DNA of 64,000 nucleotides, from the NCBI RefSeq assembly GCF_036010505.1, contig NZ_CP108569.1, positions 2,978,001 to 3,042,000 on the forward strand, in the 5' to 3' direction. The stretch is from Streptomyces sp. NBC_01197 (lineage in GTDB: Bacteria > Actinomycetota > Actinomycetes > Streptomycetales > Streptomycetaceae). The notes beneath the pieces were generated by a model. That model had not been told where the DNA came from. It did no database searches and saw only the letters and a list, made by a program, of their open reading frames with translations. The position numbers were made by a program, and so were the translations under genes. Below, one piece after another: positions 34,635 to 45,932 of the stretch; positions within the stretch are counted from its first letter, which is position 1, and each line of letters starts with the position of its first letter.

Positions 34635-34702
34635 CGGTAGCCGGAGCCGTAACTGCAAGGGCCGCCTGCCTGGAGCTGGAAAACCGGCCGGAAAAACCAG
34701 AA

Positions 34703-34733
34703 AGCCTCTGACCAGAAATGCTGGTCAGAGGCT
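34703..34733. terminator. Terminator between the GyrI-like gene and tRNA-Tyr
   Basis: Perfect 13-bp stem AGCCTCTGACCAG (34703-34715) / CTGGTCAGAGGCT (34721-34733) with a 5-nt loop. On the minus strand it is followed by TTCTGGTTTTTCC, a good terminator for tRNA-Tyr; it can also end the plus-strand SDR/GyrI transcript. Confidence 0.9.
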
Positions 34734-34741
34734 GATTCCAG

Positions 34742-34823
<82 letters not shown>

Positions 34824-35022
34824 GGGGTTTGTCGCTGCGGAACCGCGTGCTGCGGGAGTCCGTGGCAACGACGTAAACGATACCTGATGACACGGGGTGC
34901 TTCGCCACCCGATTGATCAGGGACGGACAGGGTCGGCCGCGGCGCAGCCCTTAGGCTTGCGCGCGACAGGCCGGGACACCGTTCGTGCCCCTCAACACAC
35001 CCGATACAAGGAGCCACAGGAC

Positions 35023-35511
35023 ATGGCCGACTCCAGTTTCGATATCGTCTCGAAGGTCGAGCGGCAAGAGGTCGACAACGCCCTCAACCAGGCCGCCAAG
35101 GAGATCTCACAGCGTTACGACTTCAAGAACGTCGGCGCCTCCATCGACTGGTCGGGCGAGAAGATCCTGATGCAGGCGAACACCGAGGAGCGGGTCACCG
35201 CGATCCTCGACGTCTTCCAGACCAAGCTGATCAAGCGCGGGATCTCGCTCAAGGCGCTGGACGCGGGCGAGCCGCAGCTGTCCGGCAAGGAGTACAAGAT
35301 CTTCGCCTCCATCGAGGAGGGCATCTCGCAGGACAACGCCAAGAAGGTCGCGAAGGTCATCCGCGACGAGGGCCCCAAGGGCGTCAAGGCGCAGGTCCAG
35401 GGCGAGGAACTGCGGGTCAGCTCCAAGAGCAGGGATGACCTGCAGGCCGTGCAGGCGCTGGTGAAGGGCAAGGACTTCGACTTCGCGCTGCAGTTTGTGA
35501 ACTACCGCTGA
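35023..35511 (+). CDS. YajQ family nucleotide-binding protein
   Basis: The product is 162 aa, the normal YajQ length, beginning [43 protein letters not shown]. The second half contains [42 protein letters not shown]. Family members have two RRM-like domains; some bind cyclic di-GMP and act with transcription factors. AAGGAG lies 11 nt before the ATG. It is monocistronic, followed by a large hairpin. Confidence 0.93.
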   Translation: MADSSFDIVSKVERQEVDNALNQAAKEISQRYDFKNVGASIDWSGEKILMQANTEERVTAILDVFQTKLIKRGISLKALDAGEPQLSGKEYKIFASIEEGISQDNAKKVAKVIRDEGPKGVKAQVQGEELRVSSKSRDDLQAVQALVKGKDFDFALQFVNYR

Positions 35512-35559
35512 TCAGCCGACCTGACCTGCGCGGACGCCGCTGGACAGACTTCACGGGGC

Positions 35560-35620
35560 ACGACGGGGGCACATCGCCGAGGACCCGCCTCGGCGGCGGG
35601 CCGCGTTGTGCCCTCGTCGT
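35560..35620 (+). terminator. Large hairpin downstream of yajQ
   Basis: Outer arms ACGACGGGGGCACA-type (35560-35573) and TGTGCCCTCGTCGT (35607-35620) pair with one mismatch; inside them CGCCGAGG (35575-35582) pairs with CCTCGGCG (35588-35595). It lies 48 nt after the yajQ stop and is the probable terminator. Confidence 0.65.
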
Positions 35621-35758
35621 CGGTCAAGGCTTGGGCCGCCGCGGGTGGCGTGACATATGACGTCCGAAATCCGCCGGTCCGGCTGGTCCGTGTGCCGCAG
35701 ACTCGTAGGTGTCCCCGGTGGAACGGCCGCCGGGACGCTGCGAGGAAGGGAGCGACCG

Positions 35759-36286
35759 ATGGCAGTCCGCACAGCGATCTGGACGACGGTCGGCAGCCCG
35801 CTCGGTGAGCTGCTGCTGGTGGGCGAGGAATCGGCGGAGGCGCGGGGCGGGGTGGCGCTGGTCTCGCTGTCGGTGCCGGGGCAGAAGGGCGGGGTGTCCG
35901 CCGAGGATGCCGCGGCCGGGGGGTGGCGGCGGGATCCGGCTGTGTTCACCTGGATCACCGACCAGCTGCGGGCCTATTTCGCCGGTGCCTCGACCCGGTT
36001 CGAGATCGACTACGCGGGGGGCGGAACCGACTTCCAGCGGCGGGTGTGGGCCGCGCTGGACGGTCTCCCGTACGGCGCCACGGTGTCGTACGGGGAGATC
36101 GCGGGGCGCATTGGGCTCTCGGGCACCGGAGTGCGCGCTGTGGGCACCGCGATCGGGCGCAACCCCTTGCTGGTCGTACGGCCGTGCCACCGGGTGATCG
36201 GGGCCGACGGGGCGCTGCGCGGGTACGCGGGCGGGCTGGAGCGCAAGCAGTGGCTGCTGGGACTCGAAGGGGTTCCCGCGTCGTGA
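35759..36286 (+). CDS. ogt: Methylated-DNA--[protein]-cysteine S-methyltransferase
   Basis: Suicide repair enzyme transferring the methyl group from O6-methylguanine to its own cysteine. The product is 175 aa. The active-site motif LLVVRPCHRVIGADG places the acceptor at Cys143; the helix-turn-helix DNA-binding segment is VSYGEIAGRIGLSGTGVRAVGTAIGRNP with the arginine finger. GGGAG precedes ATG 35759 by 6 nt; the open frame upstream to 35657 is not used. An AlkB homologue follows 43 nt downstream, a coherent alkylation-repair pair. Confidence 0.92.
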   Translation: MAVRTAIWTTVGSPLGELLLVGEESAEARGGVALVSLSVPGQKGGVSAEDAAAGGWRRDPAVFTWITDQLRAYFAGASTRFEIDYAGGGTDFQRRVWAALDGLPYGATVSYGEIAGRIGLSGTGVRAVGTAIGRNPLLVVRPCHRVIGADGALRGYAGGLERKQWLLGLEGVPAS

Positions 36287-36329
36287 CGGAGTGGCGGGCC
36301 GGCCGGGGCTGCGGGGTGGGTGCGGCCGT

Positions 36330-37016
36330 ATGACCGGGCTGTTCCCGCGGGAGCGGGTGGAGGTCGCGCGCGGTGCGGTGCATGTTCCGGAGTGGCTGTC
36401 GGTGGAACGCCAGCGGGTGCTGGTCGCCGCGTGCCGCGAGTGGGCGCGGGGGCCTGTGCCGCTGCGGTATACGCGGCTGCCGGGCGGGGGTGTGATGTCC
36501 GTACGGACGGTGTGCCTGGGGTGGCACTGGCAGCCGTACCGGTACGCGCGTACCGCCGACGATGTGAACGGAGCGCGGGTGGCGGAACTCCCGGAATGGC
36601 TGGCGGAGTTGGGGCGGTCCGCGGTGGCGGAGGCGTACGGGGACGACAGTGGCGCCGGTGGTGCCGGGGCCGTGTACGCGCCCGATGCGGCGCTTGTGAA
36701 CTTCTACGACGGTGACGCGCGGATGGGCATGCACCAGGACAAGGAGGAGCGGTGCGCTGCTCCGGTGGTGTCACTGAGTCTGGGCGACACGTGCGTCTTC
36801 CGTTTCGGGAACCCGGAGGGGCGGGGGCGGCCCTGTACGGATGTGCGGTTGGCGTCCGGGGATCTGTTTGTCTTCGGAGGACCTTCGCGGTTCGCGTACC
36901 ACGGTGTCCCGAAGGTCCTTCCGGAGACGGCTGATCCGGCGGTGGGGCTGCTGGGCGGGCGGCTGAACATCACACTGCGAGAGACGGGGCTCGGTGGCCC
37001 TGCCGACCGCGGGTGA
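36330..37016 (+). CDS. AlkB-like 2-oxoglutarate/Fe(II)-dependent DNA dealkylase
   Basis: Oxidative demethylase of 1-methyladenine/3-methylcytosine in DNA. The product is 228 aa. Iron ligands are His135 and Asp137 (GMHQDKEE) with His191 (FAYHGVPKV); 2-oxoglutarate/substrate arginines are Arg211 and Arg217 in GGRLNITLRETG. The VNFYDGDARMGMHQD segment matches E. coli AlkB closely. Start choice is uncertain: ATG 36330 gives the usual length, while GTG 36291 would lie 5 nt after ogt. It is probably co-transcribed with ogt. Confidence 0.9.
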   Translation: MTGLFPRERVEVARGAVHVPEWLSVERQRVLVAACREWARGPVPLRYTRLPGGGVMSVRTVCLGWHWQPYRYARTADDVNGARVAELPEWLAELGRSAVAEAYGDDSGAGGAGAVYAPDAALVNFYDGDARMGMHQDKEERCAAPVVSLSLGDTCVFRFGNPEGRGRPCTDVRLASGDLFVFGGPSRFAYHGVPKVLPETADPAVGLLGGRLNITLRETGLGGPADRG

Positions 37017-37135
37017 TCAGTGCCGACCGCTCGGATGATCAGTTCCGACCACCGGTGATCAGCGACGGCCACGGGCGATCAGTGGTGTCCCGGGCCGCCC
37101 GGGTATCCGGGTGCGCGGTCAGCGCAGGGTGCCGG

Positions 37136-37408
37136 TCAGCGGTGTGAGCGGGAGTTACCGAAGAGCAGCCGGTAGACGATCAGCAGGACAAGTGCGCCCA
37201 CGATGGCGGAGATCCACGTCGCGCCGTCGTAGAAGTGCTTCGCCACCGGGTGGTTGAAGAAATGCGAGGCGCCCCATCCGCCGACGAAGGCCCCCACGAT
37301 GCCTATGAGGGTGGTGCCGACGAGACCGCCCGGGTCACGGCCGGGGAGCAGGAACTTGGCGATGGCCCCTGCGAGCAGTCCGAGGATGATCCAACTGATG
37401 ATTCCCAT
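37136..37408 (-). CDS. GlsB/YeaQ/YmgE family membrane protein
   Basis: Small integral membrane protein of 90 aa, with three hydrophobic segments (about residues 3-22, 29-48, 62-83) and the family glycine pattern ISWIILGLLAGAIAKFLLPGRDPGGLVGTTLIGIVGAFVGG. Often called transglycosylase-associated protein, but no enzymatic activity is established. It stands alone, 133 nt downstream of yccF on the same strand. Confidence 0.88.
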   Translation of the reverse strand: MGIISWIILGLLAGAIAKFLLPGRDPGGLVGTTLIGIVGAFVGGWGASHFFNHPVAKHFYDGATWISAIVGALVLLIVYRLLFGNSRSHR

Positions 37409-37541
37409 GAACAGAGCCTGCCTAACGTTCGGTGTCTTAAACAGGGACGTCGAGGCGGCACTGCTGGTTGCGTGGCTGGTCGCGGACGTGTCGTGACAGG
37501 AATCGGTGGTGTGGGCGTGGTGAGCCGCCGGCCGGTGCTGC

Positions 37542-37934
37542 TCAGCGGGCGGTGAAGGGCTGGTCCGTGGGGACGATCTCCTTGCCCAGCGGCATCAGGG
37601 AGACGGGGATCAGCTTGAAGTTCGCGATGCCCAGGGGGATGCCGATGATGGTGATGCACAGGGCGATGCCGGTGAAGATGTGGCCGAGTGCGAGCCACCA
37701 GCCCGCGAGGACCAGCCACAGAACGTTGCCCACGCAGGACGGGGCTCCGGCGTCAGTGCGGTCAACCGCAATGTAGCCGAAGGGCCAGAGCGCGTAGACA
37801 CCGATGCGGAACGCGGCGATCCCGAACGGGATGCCGATGATGGTGATGCAGAGCAGCGCGCCCGCGAGGAAGTAGCTGAGGAACATCCAGAAGCCGCACA
37901 GGACGAGCCAGATGATGTTGAGGATGGTCTTCAT
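37542..37934 (-). CDS. YccF domain membrane protein
   Basis: The product is 130 aa with two tandem YccF-type repeats, each [34 protein letters not shown] (about residues 9-46 and 72-107), giving four hydrophobic segments. Function unknown. Its ATG overlaps the htpX stop as ATGA, so the two are translationally coupled. Confidence 0.9.
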   Translation of the reverse strand: MKTILNIIWLVLCGFWMFLSYFLAGALLCITIIGIPFGIAAFRIGVYALWPFGYIAVDRTDAGAPSCVGNVLWLVLAGWWLALGHIFTGIALCITIIGIPLGIANFKLIPVSLMPLGKEIVPTDQPFTAR

Positions 37935-38794
37935 GTCCGGGGACCTGCCATCTGTTCGAGTCGGGAGATGCGCTCCGCCATGGGCGGGTGTGTGGAGAAC
38001 ACCTTGGACAGTCCCTGACCGGGGCGGAAAGGGTTCGCGATCATCATGTGACTCGCGGTCTCGATCCGGGGCTCGGGGGGCAGCGGCAACTGTTTCGTAC
38101 CGGCGTCGAGCTTGCGCAGCGCGCCTGCGAGAGCGAGCGGGTCGCCGGTGAGCTGGGCACCCGACGCGTCGGCCTCGTACTCGCGTGAGCGGCTGACGGC
38201 CAGTTGGATGAGGGATGCGGCCAGCGGGCCCAGGATCATGATCAGCAGCATACCGATCAGGCCCGGGCCCTCGTCGTCGTCGGAGCGGCCGACGGGGATG
38301 AGCCAGGCGAAGTTGACCAGGAACATGACGACGGAGGCCAGGGCGCCGGCGACGGACGAGATCAGGATGTCGCGGTTGTAGACGTGGCTGAGCTCGTGGC
38401 CCAGGACTCCGCGCAGTTCGCGTTCGTCGAGGATCTGCAGGATGCCCTCGGTGCAGCAGACGGCGGCGTTGCGCGGGTTGCGCCCGGTGGCGAAGGCGTT
38501 GGGTGCCTGGGTCGGCGAGATGTAGAGCCGGGGCATGGGCTGGCGGGCCGCGGTGGAGAGCTCGCGGACTATGCGGTAGAGCGCCGGGGCCTCGAATTCG
38601 CTGACGGGCCGGGCCCGCATGGCGCGCAGGGCCAGCTTGTCGCTGTTCCAGTAGGCGTACGCGTTGGTGCCGAGCGCGACGACGAGCGCGACGATCAGGC
38701 CCGTACGGCCGAAGAAGCTGCCGATGACGATGAGGAGGGCGGACAGCCCCCCGAGGAGGACAGCGGTCCTCAGCCCGTTGTGCCGGCGGTGCAC
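37931..38794 (-). CDS. htpX: Membrane zinc metalloprotease HtpX (M48 family)
   Basis: Membrane protein quality-control protease. The product is 287 aa. Two N-terminal TM segments ([17 protein letters not shown] and [17 protein letters not shown]) are followed by the zinc motif [10 protein letters not shown], two further TM segments and the third ligand region [11 protein letters not shown]. The frame is open to 38884, but GTG 38794 has GGAGGG at 6 nt and matches the family start [17 protein letters not shown] palindrome lies upstream. Confidence 0.92.
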   Translation of the reverse strand: MHRRHNGLRTAVLLGGLSALLIVIGSFFGRTGLIVALVVALGTNAYAYWNSDKLALRAMRARPVSEFEAPALYRIVRELSTAARQPMPRLYISPTQAPNAFATGRNPRNAAVCCTEGILQILDERELRGVLGHELSHVYNRDILISSVAGALASVVMFLVNFAWLIPVGRSDDDEGPGLIGMLLIMILGPLAASLIQLAVSRSREYEADASGAQLTGDPLALAGALRKLDAGTKQLPLPPEPRIETASHMMIANPFRPGQGLSKVFSTHPPMAERISRLEQMAGPRT

Positions 38795-38849
38795 GGTACG
38801 CCCTCCAAGTCGTGCGGCGGGGAACCTTCGCTCAGTGGCCCAGTTCACT

Positions 38850-38884
38850 GTCCACTGTCCAGTGGACCCTCCCTCACTGGTCAA
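38850..38884 (-). promoter_or_regulatory. htpX promoter with overlapping perfect palindrome
   Basis: A perfect palindrome GTCCACTG-TC-CAGTGGAC (38850-38867) lies 56 nt upstream of the htpX GTG. A consensus -35 TTGACC is at 38879-38884 on the minus strand, which puts the palindrome over the -10 position (TGGACA at 17 nt spacing, a poor -10). A repressor site is likely; the regulator is unknown. Confidence 0.6.
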
Positions 38885-38947
38885 CGCCAGGCGAGGGACG
38901 CTAGTTCCCTTGTGCGCGCGGCCCGTGGTGTGCGCCGTACGGGTGGG

Positions 38948-39406
38948 TCAGCCCTGGGCGGGGACCTTCACCAGCGCCAGGGCCTCGGGCACGGGCTCGA
39001 CCTGGCTGGTGCAGTGGGCGCAGCGGGAGGCGACGGCCGGGATCTCGGTGTAGCAGTACGGGCAGTCACGGAGGGCCGCCTTGATGTCCACGGGCTTGTC
39101 GGCGGTGAAGCGGGACTGGATCTTGGCCAGCGGGACGACGACGCAGAAGTAGAGGACTGCGGCGGTCACGAGGAAGGCGACTCCGGCGTTGATGAGGAGG
39201 CCGTAGCGGAAGTGGGCGCCGTCGACGGTGAACTCGGCCTTGCTGAAGTCGCCCATGGCGGAGCTGGTGGCGAGGCCGATGAGGGGGGTGATGAAGGCGG
39301 TGCTGAGTGCGGTGACGACTGCCGTGAAGGCGGATCCGACGGCGAGACCGATGGCCAGGGAGATGACGTTCCCGCGGAGGATGAAGTCTTTGAACCCGCT
39401 CAGCAC
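38948..39406 (-). CDS. mscL: Large-conductance mechanosensitive channel MscL with C-terminal zinc-ribbon-like tail
   Basis: Tension-gated pore protecting against osmotic downshock. The product is 152 aa. The N-terminal FKDFILRGNVISLAIGLAVGSAFTAVVTALSTAFITPLIG is the MscL TM1 signature; TM2 is about residues 72-92, followed by PLAKIQSRF. Beyond the usual end lies a tail with CPYC (115-118) and CAHC (129-132), a zinc-ribbon arrangement. GTG 39406 has AGGAG at 6 nt. It is located between nuoN and htpX. Confidence 0.9.
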   Translation of the reverse strand: MLSGFKDFILRGNVISLAIGLAVGSAFTAVVTALSTAFITPLIGLATSSAMGDFSKAEFTVDGAHFRYGLLINAGVAFLVTAAVLYFCVVVPLAKIQSRFTADKPVDIKAALRDCPYCYTEIPAVASRCAHCTSQVEPVPEALALVKVPAQG

Positions 39407-39578
39407 TGGTTGCTCCTTGATTCGGTGGTCTCGGTGGCTTCGGTGACTGCGGAAGCCCGGCGCGCCGCTCTCCGGTGCGCCCCTCGGTGCCGCTCTCCCG
39501 CGTCGTACTGCCTCTGCCCCGGGGCGTGCGCCGGAGCGCCGTTCGTGGTGTGAGCCCGGCGGAAGACCGTAGCAAAAC

Positions 39579-41093
39579 TCAGAAGAGGCTGCCGGACGCG
39601 AAGTGCAGGACCAGCTGGGGGGCTACCGAGAGTACGGCCCCGGCGGCGGCCGCGAGAGCGACGGTGAGGGTGAGCGGCACGGGGACACGCAGGCCGGGGG
39701 CGGTGTCGCCGGTCGCGGAACCGGTCGGAACCGCGGCGACCGGGGGTGTGCGGAACAGCACAGCGGTCCAGCGGAGGTAGTAGTACAGGGCGATGGCCAC
39801 GTTGACGGCCATGACGGCGGCGAGCCAGCCGAGGCCCGCGTCGACCGCGCTCTGGAAGACGGTGACCTTGGCGAAGAGGCCGATGATCCCGGGGGGAAGC
39901 CCGGCCAGGCAGAGCAGGAAGAAGGCGAGCGCCAGGGCGGTGAAGGGCCGCGTGGCGTAGAGGCCGTGGTAGTCGCTCAGGCGTCTGCCGGGGCGGGAGC
40001 GGGCGACGAGGGCCACGGTGGCGAAAGCGCCGAGGTTCACGACGGCGTACATGAGGGCGTACGCCACGGTGGAGCCGGTCTCGCGGTCCGAGGTGTATCC
40101 GGCGGCGGCGATCGGTACCAGGAGGTACCCCGCCTGGCCGATGGAGGACCAGGCGAGGAGCCGGACGGCGCTGTGGGCTCGGGTGGCCTGCTGGCGCAGG
40201 GCGGCGGCGTTGCCGACGGTCATGGTGAGGGCCGCCAGGACGGCGATGGCCGGGCCCCAGATGTCGGCGTACCCGGGGAAGGCGACGACGGTCACGAGGA
40301 TGAGCCCGGAGAAGCCGACGGCCTTCCCGATGACGGAGAGGTAGGCGGCGATGGGCAGGGGTGCGCCGACGTAGGTGTCGGGGGCCCAGAAGTGGAAGGG
40401 CGCGACGGCCGTCTTGAAGGCGAAGCCGACCAGGGTGAGGACGACTCCGGCCTCGGCGAGGGTGTCGAGCTGCGGGGCGGCCTGGGCGGTGGCGATGCGG
40501 GTGAGGTACAGGGTGCCGGTGGCCGCGTAGACGAAGCTGACGCCGAGCAGGGTGACTGCGGTCGCGGTGACCGAGGACAGGAAGAACTTGAGGGCTGCTT
40601 CGGAGGAGAGGCGGTCGCCGCGCTTGAGGCCGACAAGGGCGAAGGCGGGCAGCGAGGCCACTTCGAGGGCGACGACGAGGGTGGCGAGGTCCCGCGACGC
40701 CGGCAGCAGCGCGGCTCCGGAGGCGGAGGCGAGCAGCAGGAACCAGAATTCGCCGGCCGGGAGGCGGTCGCCGCCGGTCTCGCTCATCGAGAGCAGTGCG
40801 GTGAGCAGGGCGCCGCCGAGTACGAGCAGCTGGATGGCGAGGGTGAAGTGGTCGGCGGTGTAGCTGCAGGCTCCGTGACCGGTGGTGAGGCAGAAGGTGG
40901 AGCGGTTGCCGTGGCGCAGAGGCAGGAGCATGAGGACGGCGGCGGCGAGTCCGGCGACCGCGGTCCAGCCGAGGAGCGGCTTGCGGTGGTCGGGGACGAA
41001 GAGGTCGGCGACAAGGATGATCAGCGCGGTCACGGCGACGATGACGGGCGGGGCGATCGCCAGCCAGTCGACGGACTGGACGAGGGAGGTCAT
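39579..41093 (-). CDS. nuoN: NADH-quinone oxidoreductase subunit N (second, partial nuo cluster)
   Basis: Antiporter-like proton-pumping subunit of complex I, 504 aa, about 14 TM segments. Family residues are visible: LVVALEVASLPAFALVGLKRG (the Glu of TM5), FKTAVAPFHFWAPDTYVGAPLPIAAYLSVIGKAVGF (the Lys of TM7) and GLPPGIIGLFAKVTVFQSAV (the TM12 Lys). AGGAGG precedes ATG 41093 at 6 nt, inside the end of nuoM (4-nt ATGA overlap). It is the last gene of the operon. Confidence 0.93.
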   Translation of the reverse strand: MTSLVQSVDWLAIAPPVIVAVTALIILVADLFVPDHRKPLLGWTAVAGLAAAVLMLLPLRHGNRSTFCLTTGHGACSYTADHFTLAIQLLVLGGALLTALLSMSETGGDRLPAGEFWFLLLASASGAALLPASRDLATLVVALEVASLPAFALVGLKRGDRLSSEAALKFFLSSVTATAVTLLGVSFVYAATGTLYLTRIATAQAAPQLDTLAEAGVVLTLVGFAFKTAVAPFHFWAPDTYVGAPLPIAAYLSVIGKAVGFSGLILVTVVAFPGYADIWGPAIAVLAALTMTVGNAAALRQQATRAHSAVRLLAWSSIGQAGYLLVPIAAAGYTSDRETGSTVAYALMYAVVNLGAFATVALVARSRPGRRLSDYHGLYATRPFTALALAFFLLCLAGLPPGIIGLFAKVTVFQSAVDAGLGWLAAVMAVNVAIALYYYLRWTAVLFRTPPVAAVPTGSATGDTAPGLRVPVPLTLTVALAAAAGAVLSVAPQLVLHFASGSLF

Positions 41094-42862
41094 GCCTTGC
41101 CTCCTGCGAGGAGCTTCTGCACGGCCGGGTCGGAGAGGCCGAGGAGGGCCGCGGGCCACAGGCCGGCGAGGACGGTGAGGGCGACGAGCGGGCTCCAGGT
41201 GGCGAGCTCGTAGCCCTGGAGGTCCTGGATGTCACGGACGTCCTGAGCGTCTTGAATATCCCGGATGCCCTGCGTCTCGTGGCCCTCGGCGTGCCGGCGG
41301 CTGCCGCCGGTCGCGGGGGCGGCGGGCTCGGCGGGGGCGGGCTGTGCTTCCCGTGCCCCGGGGTCTTCGTGTGCTTCTGATGCGCGGGGTGCTTCTGGTG
41401 CTTCTGATGCGTGGGGTGCTTCTGGTGCTTCGTGGGTGAGCTGCGGTGCGCTTCCCATGCAGACGCGGCGTACGACGAGGAGGAGGTACGCGGCGGTGAG
41501 CAGGGTGCCGAGGGCCGCGAGCGACATGAAGGTGAGGAAGGCGGGGCGGCTGAGCCCCCTCGCCGGATCGAAGGCGCCGAACATGGCGAGCATCTCGCCC
41601 CAGAACCCGGCGAGTCCCGGCAGTCCGAGCGAGGCGACGGCGGCGAAGGCGACGAGGCCGCCGAGCCGGGGCGCCCGGCCGTAGAGGGCGGCGCCGGCGG
41701 CTCCGGCGAGCGTGTCGAGGTCGGCGGTGCCGTACCGGTCCTTGAGGGCGCCGACGAGGAAGAAGAGCAGCCCGGTGATGAGGCCGTGGGCGATGTTGGC
41801 GAAGAGCGCGCCGTTGACACCGGTGGGGGTCATCGACGCGATACCGAGGAGTACGAAGCCCATGTGTCCGACGGAGGAGTAGGCGATGAGCCGCTTGAGG
41901 TCGCCCTTGTTGCCTCGTCGGGCGAGCGAGAGGCAGGCGAGCGATCCGTACACGATGCCGACGACGGCGAACGCGGCGAGGTAGGGGGCGAAGGTGTGCA
42001 TGCCTTCGGGCGCGATGGGCAGGGCGATGCGGACGAATCCGTAGGTGCCCATCTTGAGCATGACTCCGGCGAGGAGGACCGAGCCGGCGGTCGGCGCCGC
42101 GGTGTGGGCGTCGGGGAGCCAGCTGTGCAGCGGCCACATCGGGGTCTTCACGGCGAGGCCGATGGCGATGGCGAGGACCGCGACGACCTGGGTGGTGTGG
42201 GTGAGGTCGCGGCCGTTGTCAGTGGCGAGTGCCACCATGTCGAGTGTGCCGCTTTTCACGCCGATGAGGAGGATGCCGAGCAGCATGACGACGGAGCCGA
42301 GCACGGTGTAGAGGATGAACTTCCAGGCGGCGGCGGCGCGTTCGGCGCCGCCCCAGCGGGCGATGAGGAAGTACATCGGGATGAGGACCATCTCGAAGGC
42401 CAGGAAGAAGAGCACCAGGTCGAGGACGGCGAAGGTGGCGAGCGTCCCCGATTCGAGGAGGAGGACGAGAGCGACGAACGCCTTGGGGGACGGGCCCGCG
42501 GGGGGCTTGAAGCAGGAGTAGAGCGCGCAGAGGAAGGTCAGCAGCGCGGTCAGTACGAGAAGGGGGAGCGAGATGCCGTCTGTACCCAGATGGATCCGGA
42601 CGTGGAGCGCCGGGATCCAGCTGATGTCGGTGGTGGCCTGCATCTTCGACGGGTGGTCGCGGTCGAAGCCGAGCGCGAGGACGACCGCGGCGATGAGCAC
42701 GGCGCCGGTGACGACCACACCGTGGCGGAGCACGGCCTGCTGGGGTGTCCTGCCCCTCAGTCCGGGCGGTGCGGGCAGAAGCGCCGCGACGGCGCCGATG
42801 GCCGGTGCGGCGACGATGAACGCCAGAAGGAACTGCATCACGGATGCGCTGATATCGATCAC
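41090..42862 (-). CDS. nuoM: NADH-quinone oxidoreductase subunit M with repetitive insertion
   Basis: Proton-pumping antiporter-like subunit, 590 aa against about 500-520 usual. Key residues are Glu157 (AFEMVLIPMYF), Lys239 (AVKTPMWPLHSWLPDAHTAAPTAG) and the TM12 Glu423 (GFWGEMLAMFG). Between the last two TM helices, residues 472-551 form a repetitive insertion built of HEAPEAP/SEAPEAPRASEAH and RDIQDAQDV-type units, encoded by tandem-repeat DNA; the final helix (WSPLVALTVLAGLWPAALL) resumes after it. GTG 42862 lies 3 nt after nuoL; the Shine-Dalgarno is weak. Confidence 0.92.
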   Translation of the reverse strand: MIDISASVMQFLLAFIVAAPAIGAVAALLPAPPGLRGRTPQQAVLRHGVVVTGAVLIAAVVLALGFDRDHPSKMQATTDISWIPALHVRIHLGTDGISLPLLVLTALLTFLCALYSCFKPPAGPSPKAFVALVLLLESGTLATFAVLDLVLFFLAFEMVLIPMYFLIARWGGAERAAAAWKFILYTVLGSVVMLLGILLIGVKSGTLDMVALATDNGRDLTHTTQVVAVLAIAIGLAVKTPMWPLHSWLPDAHTAAPTAGSVLLAGVMLKMGTYGFVRIALPIAPEGMHTFAPYLAAFAVVGIVYGSLACLSLARRGNKGDLKRLIAYSSVGHMGFVLLGIASMTPTGVNGALFANIAHGLITGLLFFLVGALKDRYGTADLDTLAGAAGAALYGRAPRLGGLVAFAAVASLGLPGLAGFWGEMLAMFGAFDPARGLSRPAFLTFMSLAALGTLLTAAYLLLVVRRVCMGSAPQLTHEAPEAPHASEAPEAPRASEAHEDPGAREAQPAPAEPAAPATGGSRRHAEGHETQGIRDIQDAQDVRDIQDLQGYELATWSPLVALTVLAGLWPAALLGLSDPAVQKLLAGGKA

Positions 42863-42865
42863 GGC

Positions 42866-44862
<1,997 letters not shown>

Positions 44863-44866
<4 letters not shown>

Positions 44867-45294
44867 GGGGCAGCCTCTGCCTTCTCCTCGCGGTCTTCAG
44901 GTCCGTCGGGGTCGTGGGGGCGGTGAGGTCCTTCGTGGTCGTCCGGGCCATCGGGGCCTTGCGGCTCTTCCGGGTCGTCCGGGTCCGGTGATTCGGCGGT
45001 GTCGCGGAGCTTGTCGATGTCCGTCGTACCCCGGTTCCGGTGGACCGCCAGGACGATCGCGAGGCCGATGCCGATCTCGGCGGCGGCGATGGCGATCGTG
45101 AAGAGGGTGAGCGCCTGCCCGGAGTGGAGCTTGTCGCGCAGCCAGACGTCGAAGGCGACGAGGTTGAGGTTGACGGCGTTGAGCATCAGCTCGACGGACA
45201 TCAGGATCAAGATGACGTTGCGGCGGGCGAGGACTCCGTACAGCCCGGTGCAGAAGAGGAGGGCTGCGAGCACGGCGGGATAGACGAGATGCAT
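44863..45294 (-). CDS. nuoK: NADH-quinone oxidoreductase subunit K with low-complexity tail
   Basis: Small membrane subunit with three TM helices and the proton-path glutamates Glu35 ([13 protein letters not shown]) and Glu73 ([11 protein letters not shown]). The product is 143 aa, but the family is about 100 aa; residues 101-143 are a Pro/Asp/Glu/His-rich tail ([20 protein letters not shown] and so on). Its ATG overlaps the nuoJ TGA by one base. Confidence 0.93.
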
Positions 45295-45932
45295 CAGCGC
45301 TGCTCCCTGCTGTTCTCGGCTGCGCTGCTCCCGGTTGCGCTGCTGCGGGTTGCTCCGCTGTCTTTCCCGGCTGCGCTGTTCTTCCGGGACAGGACGATCG
45401 CACCGACCAGGGCGGCGAGGAGGAGCACGGAGAGCGCTTCGAAGGGCAGGACCCAGTTGCGGAAGAGGGACTCGCCGGAGGCCTTGGTGGAGCCCTGGAC
45501 CGGTCCGTGGAGGTTGATCCAGGTCGTACGGAACGCGTCGACGACCACCCAGACGAGTGAGGCGGCCGCCGCGCCGGCCACCGCGAGCGCCACCCAGCGG
45601 TTCTCCGAATCGGCGTCCGGGGAACGGCCGATGGGGGCCTTGGTGAGCATCAGTCCGAAGAGCAGGAGGACGACGACGGAGCCGACGTAGATCAGAACCT
45701 GCACCCAGGCGATGAACTCGGCTGTCAGCAGCAGGTATTCGACGGCGAGACCGCCGAGCGCCACGATAAGCCAGAGCGCAGCATGCACCAGCTGCCGGGT
45801 CGTGACGGTGAGGACCGCCGCGCCGAAGGTGGCGATGCCGACGAGGACGAACGCGATCTCGACGCCCGACGGGGACAGGAACCCGGGGTGGGCTGCGGCT
45901 GCGACGGCGACCGCGTCTGCTGCGCGACTCAC
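45294..45932 (-). CDS. nuoJ: NADH-quinone oxidoreductase subunit J
   Basis: Membrane subunit with five TM helices, 212 aa. TM3 region [31 protein letters not shown] carries the conserved Glu and the pi-bulge glycine region. The last ~30 residues ([27 protein letters not shown]) are a Ser/Ala-rich tail. GTG 45932 overlaps the nuoI stop as GTGA and has AGGAGGGGGAGG upstream. The open frame further upstream belongs to nuoI in another frame. Confidence 0.92.
   Translation of the reverse strand: MSRAADAVAVAAAAHPGFLSPSGVEIAFVLVGIATFGAAVLTVTTRQLVHAALWLIVALGGLAVEYLLLTAEFIAWVQVLIYVGSVVVLLLFGLMLTKAPIGRSPDADSENRWVALAVAGAAAASLVWVVVDAFRTTWINLHGPVQGSTKASGESLFRNWVLPFEALSVLLLAALVGAIVLSRKNSAAGKDSGATRSSATGSSAAENSREQR

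Noticed and set aside
41210..41449. Repeats in nuoM considered as a CRISPR array or inserted element
   Set aside because: The units are short, imperfect and in frame with the protein; there are no regular spacers or terminal repeats.
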